This document shows positions 1-13,000 of a DNA stretch of 64,000 nt, one piece after another (position 1 is the first letter of the stretch; the number at the start of each line of letters is the position of its first letter). Source of the stretch: Tubulanus polymorphus. Taxonomy: Eukaryota > Nemertea > Palaeonemertea > Tubulaniformes > Tubulanidae. The stretch covers positions 19,052,450 through 19,116,449 of the forward strand of contig NC_134029.1 of assembly GCF_964204645.1 (NCBI RefSeq), given 5' to 3'. Below the pieces are notes generated by a model, which worked only from the letters and a program-made list of their open reading frames with translations, was not told the DNA's origin and made no database searches. A program made the translations under genes and the position numbers.

Positions 1-140
1 ACGACGAGTAATCTGATCGGTGCTGCAAGTTTTCTGGCTGCAAACCTGCGCACCCGGTCTAGTGTGGCAGGGTTTCATGCCGAGGCCGAGTCCAGTGATG
101 CCGTCAGATCAGGTTCGAATCCCTGCCGGGGGGGGGACGA
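1..140 (+). repeat. SINE-like sequence with tRNA B box, cut by the window edge
   Basis: CAGGTTCGAATCCCTGCC (about 109-126) holds a perfect RNA polymerase III B box followed by a G run. ATCTGATCGGTGCTGCAAGT recurs, diverged, at about 21107-21126. Confidence 0.5.
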
Positions 141-702
141 GAGTAGACGAAAGAAATAATGGCTTTCTATAGCATCAGAAATTCTTTGGAATGATAGGTT
201 CTGATGGAAGACTCGAATATAATACCCATAATTAACTGAACCATTTACGAAAAAGCTCTAGGCAGGGATTGCTAGCGATAACGATAAATCTTGAATTCGA
301 ATAAACTAAACCAATTCTAAATTTTAAAACTTTTTTGTGTCGGAAATGACATCCTTCTACGAATTATATTTTCATTTCGTTAATTTTTGCTTTTTAAATT
401 TTTTTTTCTCATTTAAGTATCAAGAATTAAACAGAAACAAACAAACGAACAAAACATGCACACGTATTATAAACATCCACCACATTATTTCAGTATTAAT
501 AGACATAAAATGCATATAATTAATACGCATCGATTTTTTTGTTTGTTTTCTTTTCGACCGACCACTTGCGTTAAATTCACGATCACGCTCTACTCTCTCG
601 TAAACACATACAAACCCGAGACCCACTCTTCCTCTGAACTATCACAGTTTTATATAATGGAAGCGAATCAAAACTGGTCGGACTCTCAACGATATCGTCA
701 TT

Positions 703-972
703 AGCCGCGATCACACGAGCCCGGAACAACTGTTCACACGGATGCCAAATTGGGCTGCGCCTATTCAGCCCGGACCAAATTTGGCCCGAACAAAAACGTC
801 GGACCAGGACCGAGCCGAACTATAGCACAGGTCGAATCATTGTGCTTGAATTGCAACTGGTTCTGGAAGCGACTCACTTTGCGCTTTGTTTAAGCATTGT
901 TTAGTATCGAGTGAGTGGTTTACGTGTGATTAATTAGGCACAGGCCGAATTTGACTCCGTGTGATCGTGGCT
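703..972. mobile_element. Inverted-repeat element, 'gatcacacg' family
   Basis: Ends are AGCCGCGATCACACGAG (703-719) and the complement of CTCCGTGTGATCGTGGCT (955-972). The body is rich in GGCC-type short motifs (CCGGACCAAATTTGGCC) and GATTGCAACTGGTTC-like sequence. The same family recurs at 21767-22061, 23331-23655 and 46522-46883. Confidence 0.7.
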
Positions 973-1089
973 ATCATCTTATCGGCTATCAGCTAAACCG
1001 CGCATATACTCGTAATACCTATACAAAAACAGGGGGTGCCCGCAAATGGAATATTGCTAAATACTACCCTAATCTAAGCTGAAGAAATG

Positions 1090-4000
1090 CTAAGACGTGT
1101 GCAACTGGTCGTATTCTAAGATCTTTCGTTTGACGTGAGCTAATTTGTTATGCAGATATTCGAAGCGCTTCTTTTGTTCAACGAACTTCGGATCAGCTTT
1201 GATATTCTTGTATTCAGTGAGTATCTTGTTTTTGATATTCTGAAAAAAAAAAATGCGAATGGTAGAGATTCAATATGAACTAGCATCGTGTACTACTTGG
1301 GCTAGCTTTTATTTGCTGAAACGAGTTGACCTATTATTTTCAGCTAAACCAGGGGCCAGTTCATTAAAAATTAGCTAGAAGATACCGGTGAATCAATACC
1401 ATAGTAACAATGGACTTTTAATTGTCATTACATCAACTATCCACTGGCCAACTAACTCTAACCAACAGCAGCGCCTGGTTTAATCAAATATTGTGGGTTA
1501 ACTCAATTCATAGCCAATGTAGTTGAGTTAAAATCCACTCAAAAGTTTATCTAACATTAACGAACAATCCCTACCTACCATATACATGTATACTGCTGTA
1601 ATGTATACATTGCAAAAATGCCAACATTCCAGAATCAGGGAATAGTTTCAAGGATTTCAGTTATTTTCATCAGGTTGAAAAAATCGACTTTCATTTTCAA
1701 CATCGAATGAAAGAGGGATAGCATAACTAGCATAACTAGGATAGGGATAACTATTTTTGACTTGGAACTATCCCGGAATGGTAGGCAGTTTCGCAAATTA
1801 GGGAAGGGGGTGATATGCATTAGGATGTAACTTTTTGTCCAAGAGACAAATAAGCAACTACCCAGTAAAAAGACATCGCCATACTGACCATTCATTTCAC
1901 TGTCCATCTGATTGACAGCCACTGAACTCACCTCATGATCAGTAGTGCCCTCTTGAGTTTTGCGTAAACTTTGTTCCAGCTCAGAGAAACGCTTTGAGAC
2001 TTTATCGACGTTCGCGTGCAGTTTCCTGTACTCGTCGTACTGAGAGTTAAATACAGTCTTATATTTTTGCCTTTGCTCATTCGAAGTGATCACAGTGTAT
2101 TGACTGCAAAAAGGAAAAATACGCGTGAAAAAACTTAATACAAAATACAAATCTTTTGACTGATATAGAATAAATAGATGTTTTGATCATGCTTACTATT
2201 GATATATACAGTAAACCTGGCTTAACTCAGACATTGCTGACTCGAGATAAAAACGAGATCATTTTCTCGCTACCAAACATATTTTTCGATCCTAAACTTG
2301 GACTTTCGCTCAAATCGGACCTAGGAGTTGAACAAGGTTTACTGTACGTATGAAATAGTTTCTCATAAATCGTGAATGAACGCGACGTGGGCCTCGTCAG
2401 AAACACGGTAGTTCAGCTAACAGTTAGGTAATATAGTATCCTGTTTAAACCAGATTATTTGGGCCCAATGAAATTAATACGGCTCGTGAAAATGAACATA
2501 TACATCATATGCATTTATGTATGGGTAGATTGTGAATGAATATAAAATCCACATCAAGTCGACCATAGTATGGCCAATATTAAGAAGAGTTCTTCCACTC
2601 GAAAAATGAGACCAGGAAACTAGAAATCTGTTGGTTTAAAGTCTACGTAATCTATACACACGACACACGGAAATTCATCAATTATATAACATGCCCACGC
2701 CGAGAGGATAAAAGCTATTTAATGACTTGAAATTCGAAAGCATGATCAACAAGTCGAGCTTTCAATGATCAATCGATCATTACGCCGATAAGATCACGAA
2801 GTCGACATATTTCATCGAAGTTCCATCGATGTAATCGTCGCTGACATTTACTTCCTTGAAATTTGTGCTATTAGAGCATGTTTTCCAGATATCAACATGA
2901 TCATACCTCTAATTTGACAAGAATATGATGATCATTTCTTAGCAAATCATATTTGTCTCACGAACTAGATGGCTGACTTTTGGATTAACACTCAGTGCTG
3001 ATCAGTGCTGATCAAAATTTAATTTGAAAATTTCAAAAAAATTCCAACCAAGTGTGTTGTACAATGGGAACATTGCTTTAGTATATCTACACCGTGGTGC
3101 GGTGTATTGTTAGTTGCTACTATTTCACCATTTGACAGGTGCTGCCATCTTTCAATGGAGATAAAAACTAATTTCTTATCACATCAATACACCCAAATGC
3201 AGTGTATTAGCAAAGTCCATAACTGATTTATATACACCGAAAGTGTTAAAGGAAAAGTGAATCTCTCCAATGGGCTGCTCCACCTTAATTAATGACAGAC
3301 AGAGCCCGATAATGGGCGAGATATTTAAACAGATATATCAAAACTTACTTAACGTAGTCGGGAGTATCTGACGTCGAGCTCGCCATTTCCGGTGGACTGA
3401 CACCGCCGCGTTGGTTCTCTTTACGCGACTGAGTCGAATCGGCGTCCTGGATGATGGCATTCTGGTTACTCTTGTCGGATAGACGCGGTTTCTTATTGCT
3501 TACAGGCGGTGGTTTAGCGTCGTCGGTCGTCGACTGGTGTGGCCGCTTTTGAGATTGATGATGTTGTTGTTGTTGTTGTTGTTGATGAGACGCGAGTACC
3601 GGACTGTTCTGCTGACTGCCCAAACTACTGAGCGGAGAAACACCCGAGGTCGGAGGCGATGGCGTGCCACTCGGCTCGCGCGGAAGACGTCTACAACGAA
3701 AAGAAACGATTATTGTCAAAAATTCTTCGAATTCAAACGATCTCATATAATTTTGGCAGAGCATCCAGAACCCACCGGGAACGCTGGTGTCCAGTAGGAC
3801 ACTAACAATAGAGGCAATAGACAGGGTTCGTACAGATCAGGGAAAACAGGGAAAATCAGGTAATTTCAGAATTAAAACGCAACTGTCAAAATCGTCACGA
3901 TTAAATGATTTTATTTACATGATTCACGTTTAAATCGACTCATCTCTTCAGAGTCCTTATCAAGGAATGAAATGAAATACAAACTTATGCATAGTATTCT

Positions 4001-7000
4001 ATTACTTGTCTCAGAAGTAATTAGTAATAGAATACTATGCATAAATTAGTATTTGCTCATTTCTTTCAGGACTTGAAGAGTAGAGTCGAAATAGATTGAA
4101 ACGTGAATCATTTAAATAAAATCATCTAATTGTCTTGAAGATTTTGATAGTTGTGTTTTATATATCATTGAAATGATTTCACTGAATGATTTTTTTCAAT
4201 ATGCGTGAGTTGACGCACTAAGGTGACTACAATATGAAGCAACGTAATCAGAAATTAAGTCTATGATTTTTTACATTTTGCTAATTCCTGTGCTCAAGTA
4301 CCATCGTTCGGCCACTTAGCATTTGGTTAATACCTAACATTTGGTTTATATCTAATATAGATTACTAAACTAATGATGATTTAATAGCAGACTGATGACA
4401 GATGTCCGACTAGACTTTTCAGCGAACCTTTGTTTAAGCAGAGGTCATAAAATCAAATCACTATACATGATAGATGATTTACTATGCTTGGATGTATGCC
4501 TGTACCAAGGCACTGAATGGAAGTTGAAAATGATCCAAATAAGGGAACCAGGTGGTTTTGACTGATATAATAGTCAGTCTTACACCATTCAAAATAAGTT
4601 AATATTCATATAACTACTTCAAATGAGAATATTTCTAATTTTCCTGAATTTATATACATTATTTTAGAGAAAAGTTGATTGAATTTTTCAAGCGTATGTA
4701 AGATATACTGCTCCGGGGATCACGAACTACAGTAAACCTGGCCTAACTCGGGACCAACTGAAACTGGTGAAATTGGTGCAAGGCAAGCGGGGATCCTGAA
4801 GTCCAAGTTAAGGATAGGAAAATACGTTAGGAAGTCACAAAAATGATTCCCCTTCATCCAAGTTAGTCAAAAGACCAAGGTGGCCCAAAGCCGATGTATC
4901 CATGCTTGCCACAGTAGCATTGGAGGTTCCGGGCGGGTGGTCATTAGCAATGAACTATCAACACAACCGAATTTGAAAACCTTCAAACGCGGTTTTTAAA
5001 TATAGGAAAAACGCCGCCGGCAATTCTCTCTCTCTCTCTCTCTATCTCTGTCTACAGAATCGATTATTAAAAATCTATACACATTTTAGAAACGATTCCC
5101 GAGGCAAGTTCAATTAACGGCAGCTCTACTTAATAATACACGCAGAATTCGGAGCGCATTTCTGTTTCCCTGCAGTCACGAAAAACGAAAAACTGCTGTC
5201 GTCGTCAACATCGACGGGAAAACACGCGACGATAGCGACTACGTTCGTCGTCTCATCGCATTAGCGCGTATCGATTCGTCGTAGAAATGCAGCGATTTTC
5301 AAAAAGCCCGAAAGCGATACGTCGAGGTGTTGCGTATTAACGTATTATCGATCGGGAACCGTTGTTTTCCCCGACTATTCCCGGACATGCAAGTTGTTTT
5401 CCCTGACCTGATCTGCTAGGAATCCGATCAATTAAAGCCCAGCGCACATCGACACTGCGATTGGAGACAACTAGTTGCAAGGCAGTTTTCGGCGCATGAG
5501 AGGAACTGGCTGGATACGATCAGTTGCTTGAATGTGTCGATGTGAGCGAGCTTACGATTGGTAAGCGTCGATCTATCTCCAGTTCCAGCCAGTTGCCCAT
5601 GTTCTACTTTTGAGCAACTGGTTGTACTCAATCGCAGTCATATCCGTCGATGTGCGCGCTCTGGATCTCGACGATCGACATGCGCCATGCAGTTGCTGCA
5701 ACTGACCCGTTGTAACTAGATTCCGATGTGCGCGGGGTAATCGTTCGGTAGCAACTAGTTGTCTCCAATCGCAGTGTCGATGTGCGCTAGGCTTAAAGCC
5801 CCGAACACACTATGCGATTTTTCGCTGCGAACTTATTCGCGGCGAATTTCGCGGCCAATTTATCGCACAGAGCGGAGCGGACACACCTATGCGATCAGCT
5901 GTTAGCGACCTCATGCGGAGTTCGTGGTCATGTGATCAAACAGATGGCTGCGTCCAGGAAACTTAAAATTGTTGTTGTTGTTGCTGGTCATTGATTGGTT
6001 CGATTTCAAGTGGTTCGCTGTGAAATTCGTATCTCACGGTCACACTGTGCCAAAATATTCGCTGCGATCAAATTCGCAGCGAAAATATCTAACATGTTTG
6101 ATCGGTGCGATTTTCGCATGCGACGGATCGCACGCGTAAATCGCCTGCAACTGACTGAACACACTATGCGAATTTCGCTACGAAATCTGTAATCGCAGAC
6201 GTGCGAATAAAATCGCTAAGTGTGTTCGGGCCATCAAAACGTAAACGAACACTATCGAGCAATCTCAACTAATTTCCAGATTTTTTCCTTCAAGTACACA
6301 CACCAACAATAAGAAATTTCTTCCAACCCACTGATAGGGTTAGTTACGTGGCAATGAAAAAAAACAAGCGTTTGCTTTTGTTTCGGAAAAAATATCGCGC
6401 AGCACAGGCCATGTAGCTAACGAACATCAACTAGCTATTCATTAGGTAATGAATGGAGTATGCGATCATAGCCATTCCGACAAAAGGCAGTCGCCAGTCG
6501 CGTGATATTTTAAAAAATGAGCAATCCAGGTTAATTTTTATCGCAGAAAAGTATCACTGTTGGCACGATTTCATCAAAAATTGCTCGACGCTCGCTCGTA
6601 GTCGTTTGACCCAGACAAATTTTTAACGGAGGAAGCCATTTTGGCGCGCTTTTTTTTTCTTCAAAATTAAGTTCAACAGCACCCACGCGAATACAGTCAA
6701 ACCTGCCTAATTCGGAGATCTAAATATATATATATCTACGTAAGTAGGCCTATAGGTGGGCTAAGCCAGTTTAACAGTGTATTAAAAGAATTCCACGATA
6801 TGCAGGCATATTTAACTAACATCATCTTAGTTCAATAGCAACTTAAGACTTCTAGTCTTAAGATTTTAAGAACACTTCTAACTAAGGTCACGTTTGCGCT
6901 GCAAATGGGTCTGCAGAAGTCTTTACTGTCAAAGTCAAAAACATTTTCCTAAATCAAGTAATATAGGATTTCCCGGAATTTTTCAAAATCTATAATCAAG

Positions 7001-10000
7001 CCATGAAATACGAAAATTCATTATTGATCAAATCTAGAATTCATTTAAGCACTTTAAATAATTCATTTAACCACTTGAAATAAGTTGTTACTGGTGGAAG
7101 GACCAGAGCGCAAAAAATTTATCGCGCAAAATTTCGCAGCGCAAAAATCAAGTACTTTTCAGCGTTTTCACCAGAAAAGTAAGCGCGCTAGTAATCAGGG
7201 CTCTTCCTAGATTTCAACATACGTAAGCACTTTTCAGACTTCGTCAGACTCGCCACAATCACCGTGATGATTAGAGATGTAAATTAACAATCGCATGAAT
7301 GACTTGACCCTGTCCGATATACTCGAATAGGAATATATACGTATCTAGTGTATGTATGTACGTACCTGCGTAGAAGCTGTTTATCAACTTCAGTATAAAA
7401 CGGCCAGTCGAGTTGTACCTCGTTGTACAACGATTTCGTCAGCATGAACGTGTTGTCGCGAGCGTTCAACGACGCCACCTGTTGGAGAATCGAGCCCAGG
7501 CAATTCTTGTCCTTCTCTCGGATTCCATCTGAATGAAAAGAGATGCACAGCTTATTATACATAGCCACGAAGACGTCGCATCCACAGATACGAATAGGCA
7601 GGGATTAGACCCCGAGCCGAAGTTGGCCCGTGCCTAAGTAGAGAACGCGTGCAAACATAAACCACTCACTTGATACTAAACCGAGGAAGGAGTCACTTCC
7701 GGAACCAGTTGCGTTTACATGCAATAATTTTACCCACGCTAAAATTTTGCACGGGCTGGCCCGAAATTTTTCAGTTCGGCAATTTAACCCAGGTCAAAAG
7801 ATCACGGGCCCTTTTGGAACTTGTGTGAATGTTTGGCCTAATCTAGTACGGACCAAAAACGTAGTCGGGGCTTAACGAAATTCTCACTTGCACAATTTAA
7901 GTCTTATCTCATAAGCTTCAAAAGCTCAGAAATGAAAAACTGGCTCAAGTCCATTATAGTATTAAATAGTTCCATCAGAGACTTATCACATTGGACTGGT
8001 ATTTGGAATTAATCCGCCAATATTGGACTGATTGAATCTTACGACATTACGCCATAGGGACGTGCGGCTCAACTCCAGAACAGGTAAAAGTAGAGATCTA
8101 TCAATCCTAAATATCGGCCGATTCTACTCGTCGACGATGTCTACAACCCCGATTGTCGACCGATTTTACTCGTCGACAATGTATACAATCATGTTTATAC
8201 AATCTTATATAGAATGGCTGGGATCGAGGGGCTGCATGTGTGCGTGGATTACGCTTATATAGAATGGCCGGGATCGAGGGGCTGCGTGTGTGCGTGGATT
8301 ACTCTTATATAGAGTGGCCAGGATCGAGGGGCTGCGTGTGTGCGTGGATTACGCTTATATAGAATGGCCGGGATCGAGGGGCTGCGTGTGTGCGTGGATT
8401 ACTCTTATATAGAGTGGCCGGGATCGAGGGGCTGCATGTGTGCGTGGATTACGCTTATATAGAATGGCCGGGATCGAGGGGCTGCGTGTGTGCGTGGATT
8501 ACTCTTATATAGAGTGGCCAGGATCGAGGGGCTGCGTGTGTGCGTGGATTACCCTTATATAGAGTGGCTGGGATCGAGGGGCCGCGTTTGTGAGTGGATC
8601 ACCCTTATATAGAGTGGCTGGGATCGAGGGGCTGCGTGTGTGCGTGGATTACTCTTATATAGAGTGGCCAGGATCGAGGGGCTGCGTGTGTGCGTGGATT
8701 ACCCTTATATAGAGTGGCTGGGATCGAGGGGCCGCGTTTGTGAGTGGATCACCCTTATATAGAGTGGCTGGGATCGAGGGGCCGCGTGCGTGCGTGGATC
8801 ACCCTTATATAGAGTGGCTGCGTGTGTGCGTGGATCACCCTTATATAGAGTGGCTGCGTGTGTGCGTGGATCACCCTTATATAGTGGCTGGGATCGAGGG
8901 GCCGCGTGTGTGCGTGGATCACCCTTATATAAAGTGGCAGGGATCGAGGGGTGGTGTGTGAGTGGATTACCCTTATATAGAGTGGCTGCTATCAAGGGGC
9001 TGCGTGTGTGTGTGGATTACCCTTATAATGAGTGACCGGGATCGAGGGGCTGCGTGTGTGTGTGGATTACCCTTATAATGAGTGACCGGGATCGAGGGGC
9101 CGCGTGTGTGCATGGATTACCCTTATATAGAGTGGCTGGGATCGAGGGGCTGCGTGTGTGCGTGGATTACCCTTATATAGTGGCTGGGATCGAGGGGCTG
9201 CGTGTGTGTGTGGATTACCCTTATAATGAGTGACCGGGATCGAGGGGCTGCGTGTGTGTGTGGATTACCCTTATAATGAGTGACCGGGATCGAGGGGCCG
9301 CGTGTGTGCGTGGATTACCCTTATATAGAGTGGCCGGGATCGAGGGGCTGCGTGTGTGTGTGGATTACCCTTATAATGAGTGACCGGGATCGAGGGGCCG
9401 CGTGTGTGCGTGGATTACCCTTATATAGAGTGGCTGGGATCGAGGGGCTGCGTGTGTGCATGGATTACCCTTATATAGAGTGGCTGGGATCGAGGGGCTG
9501 CGTGTGTGTGTGGATTACCCTTATAATGAGTGACCGGGATCGAGGGGCCGCGTGTGTGCGTGGATTACCCTTATATAGAGTGGCCGGGATCGAGGGGCTG
9601 CGTGTGTGCATGGATTACCCTTATATAGAGTGGCTGGGATCGAGGGGCTGCGCGTGTGCATGGATTACCCTTATATAAAGTGGCTGGGATCGAGGAGCTG
9701 CGTGCTTCCATCAGTTGATTTTCACAATCAGGATTGTAGACATTGTCAATGAGTAGAATCGGTCGACAATCGGGGTTGTAGACATTGTCGATGAGTAGAA
9801 TCGGTCGACAATCAGGATTGTAGAAATTGTCGACGAGTAGAATCGGTCGACAATCGGGGTTGTAGACATTGTCGACGAGTAGAATCAGTCGACAATCGGG
9901 GTTGTAGACATTGTCGACGAGTAGAATCGGTCGCAGCCGAAATACTCCTTTTCTATAAATGTATCTTTGAGCGGGGAACTATTCCACGCTATAATGGACT

Positions 10001-13000
10001 TGAACCGAAAAACTCAGACCTCTTGAAAAAAAAACAACTATTCGATTGTTGTTGTTATTGAAAGTATGAAGTGTCCGGGTGACAACCAACAACAATTAAA
10101 ACTAGTATCTGAGCTTGATTTCTTCGCGATATCTAACCCTAACTGTTCTTTTACAAAATTATGAAGTGCCCCTTTTACAAAAAATGCAATCAACCAACCC
10201 CCTTGGTGACAAATTGATATTTTCCATTTCCATGGATTGGTGCACATCAGTTGCACTCATATAACAGTAGGGTTCCACATGTGTTTAAGAAGGAAATAAT
10301 CAAGGATATGATCATCCACGAGCTACTCACCTCTCTGAAGTCTGGCTATTAACTCTGGCTTTTTATAGGGTCTCACAGCGAGCAAGTGTATCACTCGATC
10401 TCTGTAAAATATAAGAATAGAAAAGATAATGAAAACTTGGTTTAGAAAGCGTGAATAAAATGCATTGTACACATATTATATTGCAAGATACCATCTGAAA
10501 TAATTTATAGAATTTCTATATTTTCATTTCCACCTATAGTAAGAGCGAGTTTCACCATTCTAAAAGCTAGGGGCAGACGAGCGTATTTTTTCGCCCGATC
10601 GTGACAATTAAATTCATATTATTCTAAATTATATACCCCATGTAGCGATCAAACCAAAGTTCCAACAGCGAACGCCGCTCAGTGAAGGCGAATTAACAAA
10701 TCAGATGATATCAATAATGCATCCTACTGGTTGATAAAAATTTATCAGTTGGCAGAATAAGGGCAGACAAGGGAATTTGCTGCTGAATCGCCGAAAATAT
10801 CAAAAACGTTTGATACGGGCGATTCACCGGACGATCGAGACAAAACCTTCGTCACCATGAATACAGTCAGTTTCTCTGGGCGATAAACGAATTCGCCCCG
10901 ATCGTGCGAAATATACTACCGCGCAACCCTACCCACTCGTGAATGAACGAGTGGATTAAAATTAGCTCATTTATGAATTTATTCACTAGGCATATCTGGG
11001 TCTAGGTTAAACGTTAAGCTAGGACTAACGCAATATTCCCCAGTATTCACAGCTAAACAAATATCAATTGACACTTTACAATATTGAAAATACCGAGTTC
11101 TAAATGTCCCACTTTCCATATCTAAAGCAGCACTCAGGTCGCCCTACGACGCGACGAAACTGAAGACCACGAGTTGTAACCGCGCTCAGGTCGCTTACAA
11201 CTAGAACTAGAAGCGACCGGCAGCAACGGGATTGAAACGTTCAACGCTAATCAGTGCGCGCTCAGGTCACCCTTCGACCGTCGCTGCAACGCGCGATTCA
11301 ATTGATCATGTGATCTGTTCAAAATGGCGCCGCCCAAGTTCAATTGATCATGTGATCTGTTCAAAATGACTATAGTACTTCCCTACAACGCGGAAATCGG
11401 TTGCAGTAGCGCTCAGGTCGACAAAAACGCTGTACAACTAGTGGTAGTCGCTGCGACGCGTTGCTGAAAGTTCAACATGTTCAACTCATAGCGACTGGCA
11501 GTTTTTGCGTCGCCGACCCGTCGCTGTCAGTTGTAGACGCGCTCAGGTCGCCGCGACTGGGAAAAAACCAGTCGCTGACGATCGCTGCCAGTTGCTCGAA
11601 CCAATCGCTTCTAGTTGTAGTTGCAGTTGTAAGGGCGACCTGAGTGCCCCATAAAGGTTTCTGCGAAAATTCAAATTCATGCCAATAATGTTAAGGCCGT
11701 GCATATTGGAATACGCTTCATGCAGATATCAGATAATAATAATATATCAGGCTAACGGGTATATCCAATATAAAACCCTCGGGTCCATAAAACACTGATA
11801 TGAATAATCATTCATCGACTTATCAAGAAATTCTATCTACCCTAACGATTTCAAACGTGAGAGATCAATACAATAAACCCTATGCCATCGCTCTGTTATT
11901 TGCTGTCATAGAAATTTTTTCTGCAAACTAAGCAAAATAGACAGATAAAGTCTGAATGATAAAATCGTCACTTTCACACGAATACAAAAACAATCGCGCG
12001 TTCGCTCGTTTGGCGTAATCATGCAAATTGACCATAACGTTCAAGCGGGTTTTTTTCGGGGATAAAAAGTTGTCATGAAATTTCCATAACCTGATTTCCG
12101 CGGTTCTATTGAATATCGTCAAAGGAATACCCGAATCGGAAATGATTGTACGACGTATTGGGTAAAACCAAACTCATTCTCATTAATGGAGACATACAGG
12201 TTGGGATAGTGGCGGCGCTATCGAGAGGGGAAGGAGGGGAGGTAGGTAGGGAGGGGAGGTAGGTAGGGAGGAAGAGAGGGGAGGTAGGTAGGGAGGTCGG
12301 AAGAGAGGGAGGTAGGGGAGAGAAAGGGAGAGAGAGAGATCACTTCTCATTCAGACAAGTTCTTCGAAATGTTTGCTATTAGGAAAAACCCATTATTGAT
12401 TAAACCCGGGTTTTAGAAGAATTTAACTTCCGTTCCCACAAAACCCCGCATATTCTGTAGGGCAGGACGGTAAAACCCGTGTTCAATGGTAAATGGTCTT
12501 TTCAATCCTTCGCAACCATGTACCCCATTGCGCATGCGCAGACTTAAAAAAACAAAATGGCGGTTCTTTCAACCGCAGTTGAGATCAATTTCTCAGAAAG
12601 TCCAGCGTATTGGCGCATGTGCAGTGCGGTACATGGTTGTAAGGGATTGAACAGACAGGGTGCCACAATTGACCTTGACCTTGAACTGCACACGTAGATC
12701 CGTGCTACGGGAGATGAGTTTAACGTAGCGCTTCTCGCTGAGAACGCGGGTTTTCGTCGAATCCAAATACCTCAAAACCCAGGTTCAATGAGCTAGTGGA
12801 CCTGGCCCGATATGGCCCTTTTTTTAAAAAGTTGCTTTGATATACAGAACTGACATTCAAATGCTCGCTATCTCATTATCTGTGTGCGAATATATTCGAG
12901 TAGTGAATGTCATCCTCACATGAATGTTGACAAAAGAGAGACATCTGTTACGATCATTCACGGGTCATGAAGTTACACACATAAATTGAATTAAAAGGAC

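Larger units (their letters stand above)
7917..10027. mobile_element. Foldback-like element with tandem-repeat arms and a minisatellite core
   Basis: The ends are inverted: TTCAAAAG at 7917-7924 matches TTCAAGAG read from 10027 down, and both sides continue to CAAGTCCATTATAG (7948-7961; complement at about 9988-10001) and AATAGTTCC. Inside lie inverted arrays of a 42-bp unit (8108-8192 and 9712-9933), and between them a 1.5-kb array of a 50-bp unit. No coding capacity and no clear target duplication were seen. It sits in the ELL intron between 7528 and 10331. Confidence 0.75.

Noticed and set aside
8705-9678. Several open frames of 70-130 codons on both strands with repeating VCVDHPYIEWL-like sequence
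   Set aside because: They are translations of the 50-bp minisatellite; length comes from periodicity, not coding.
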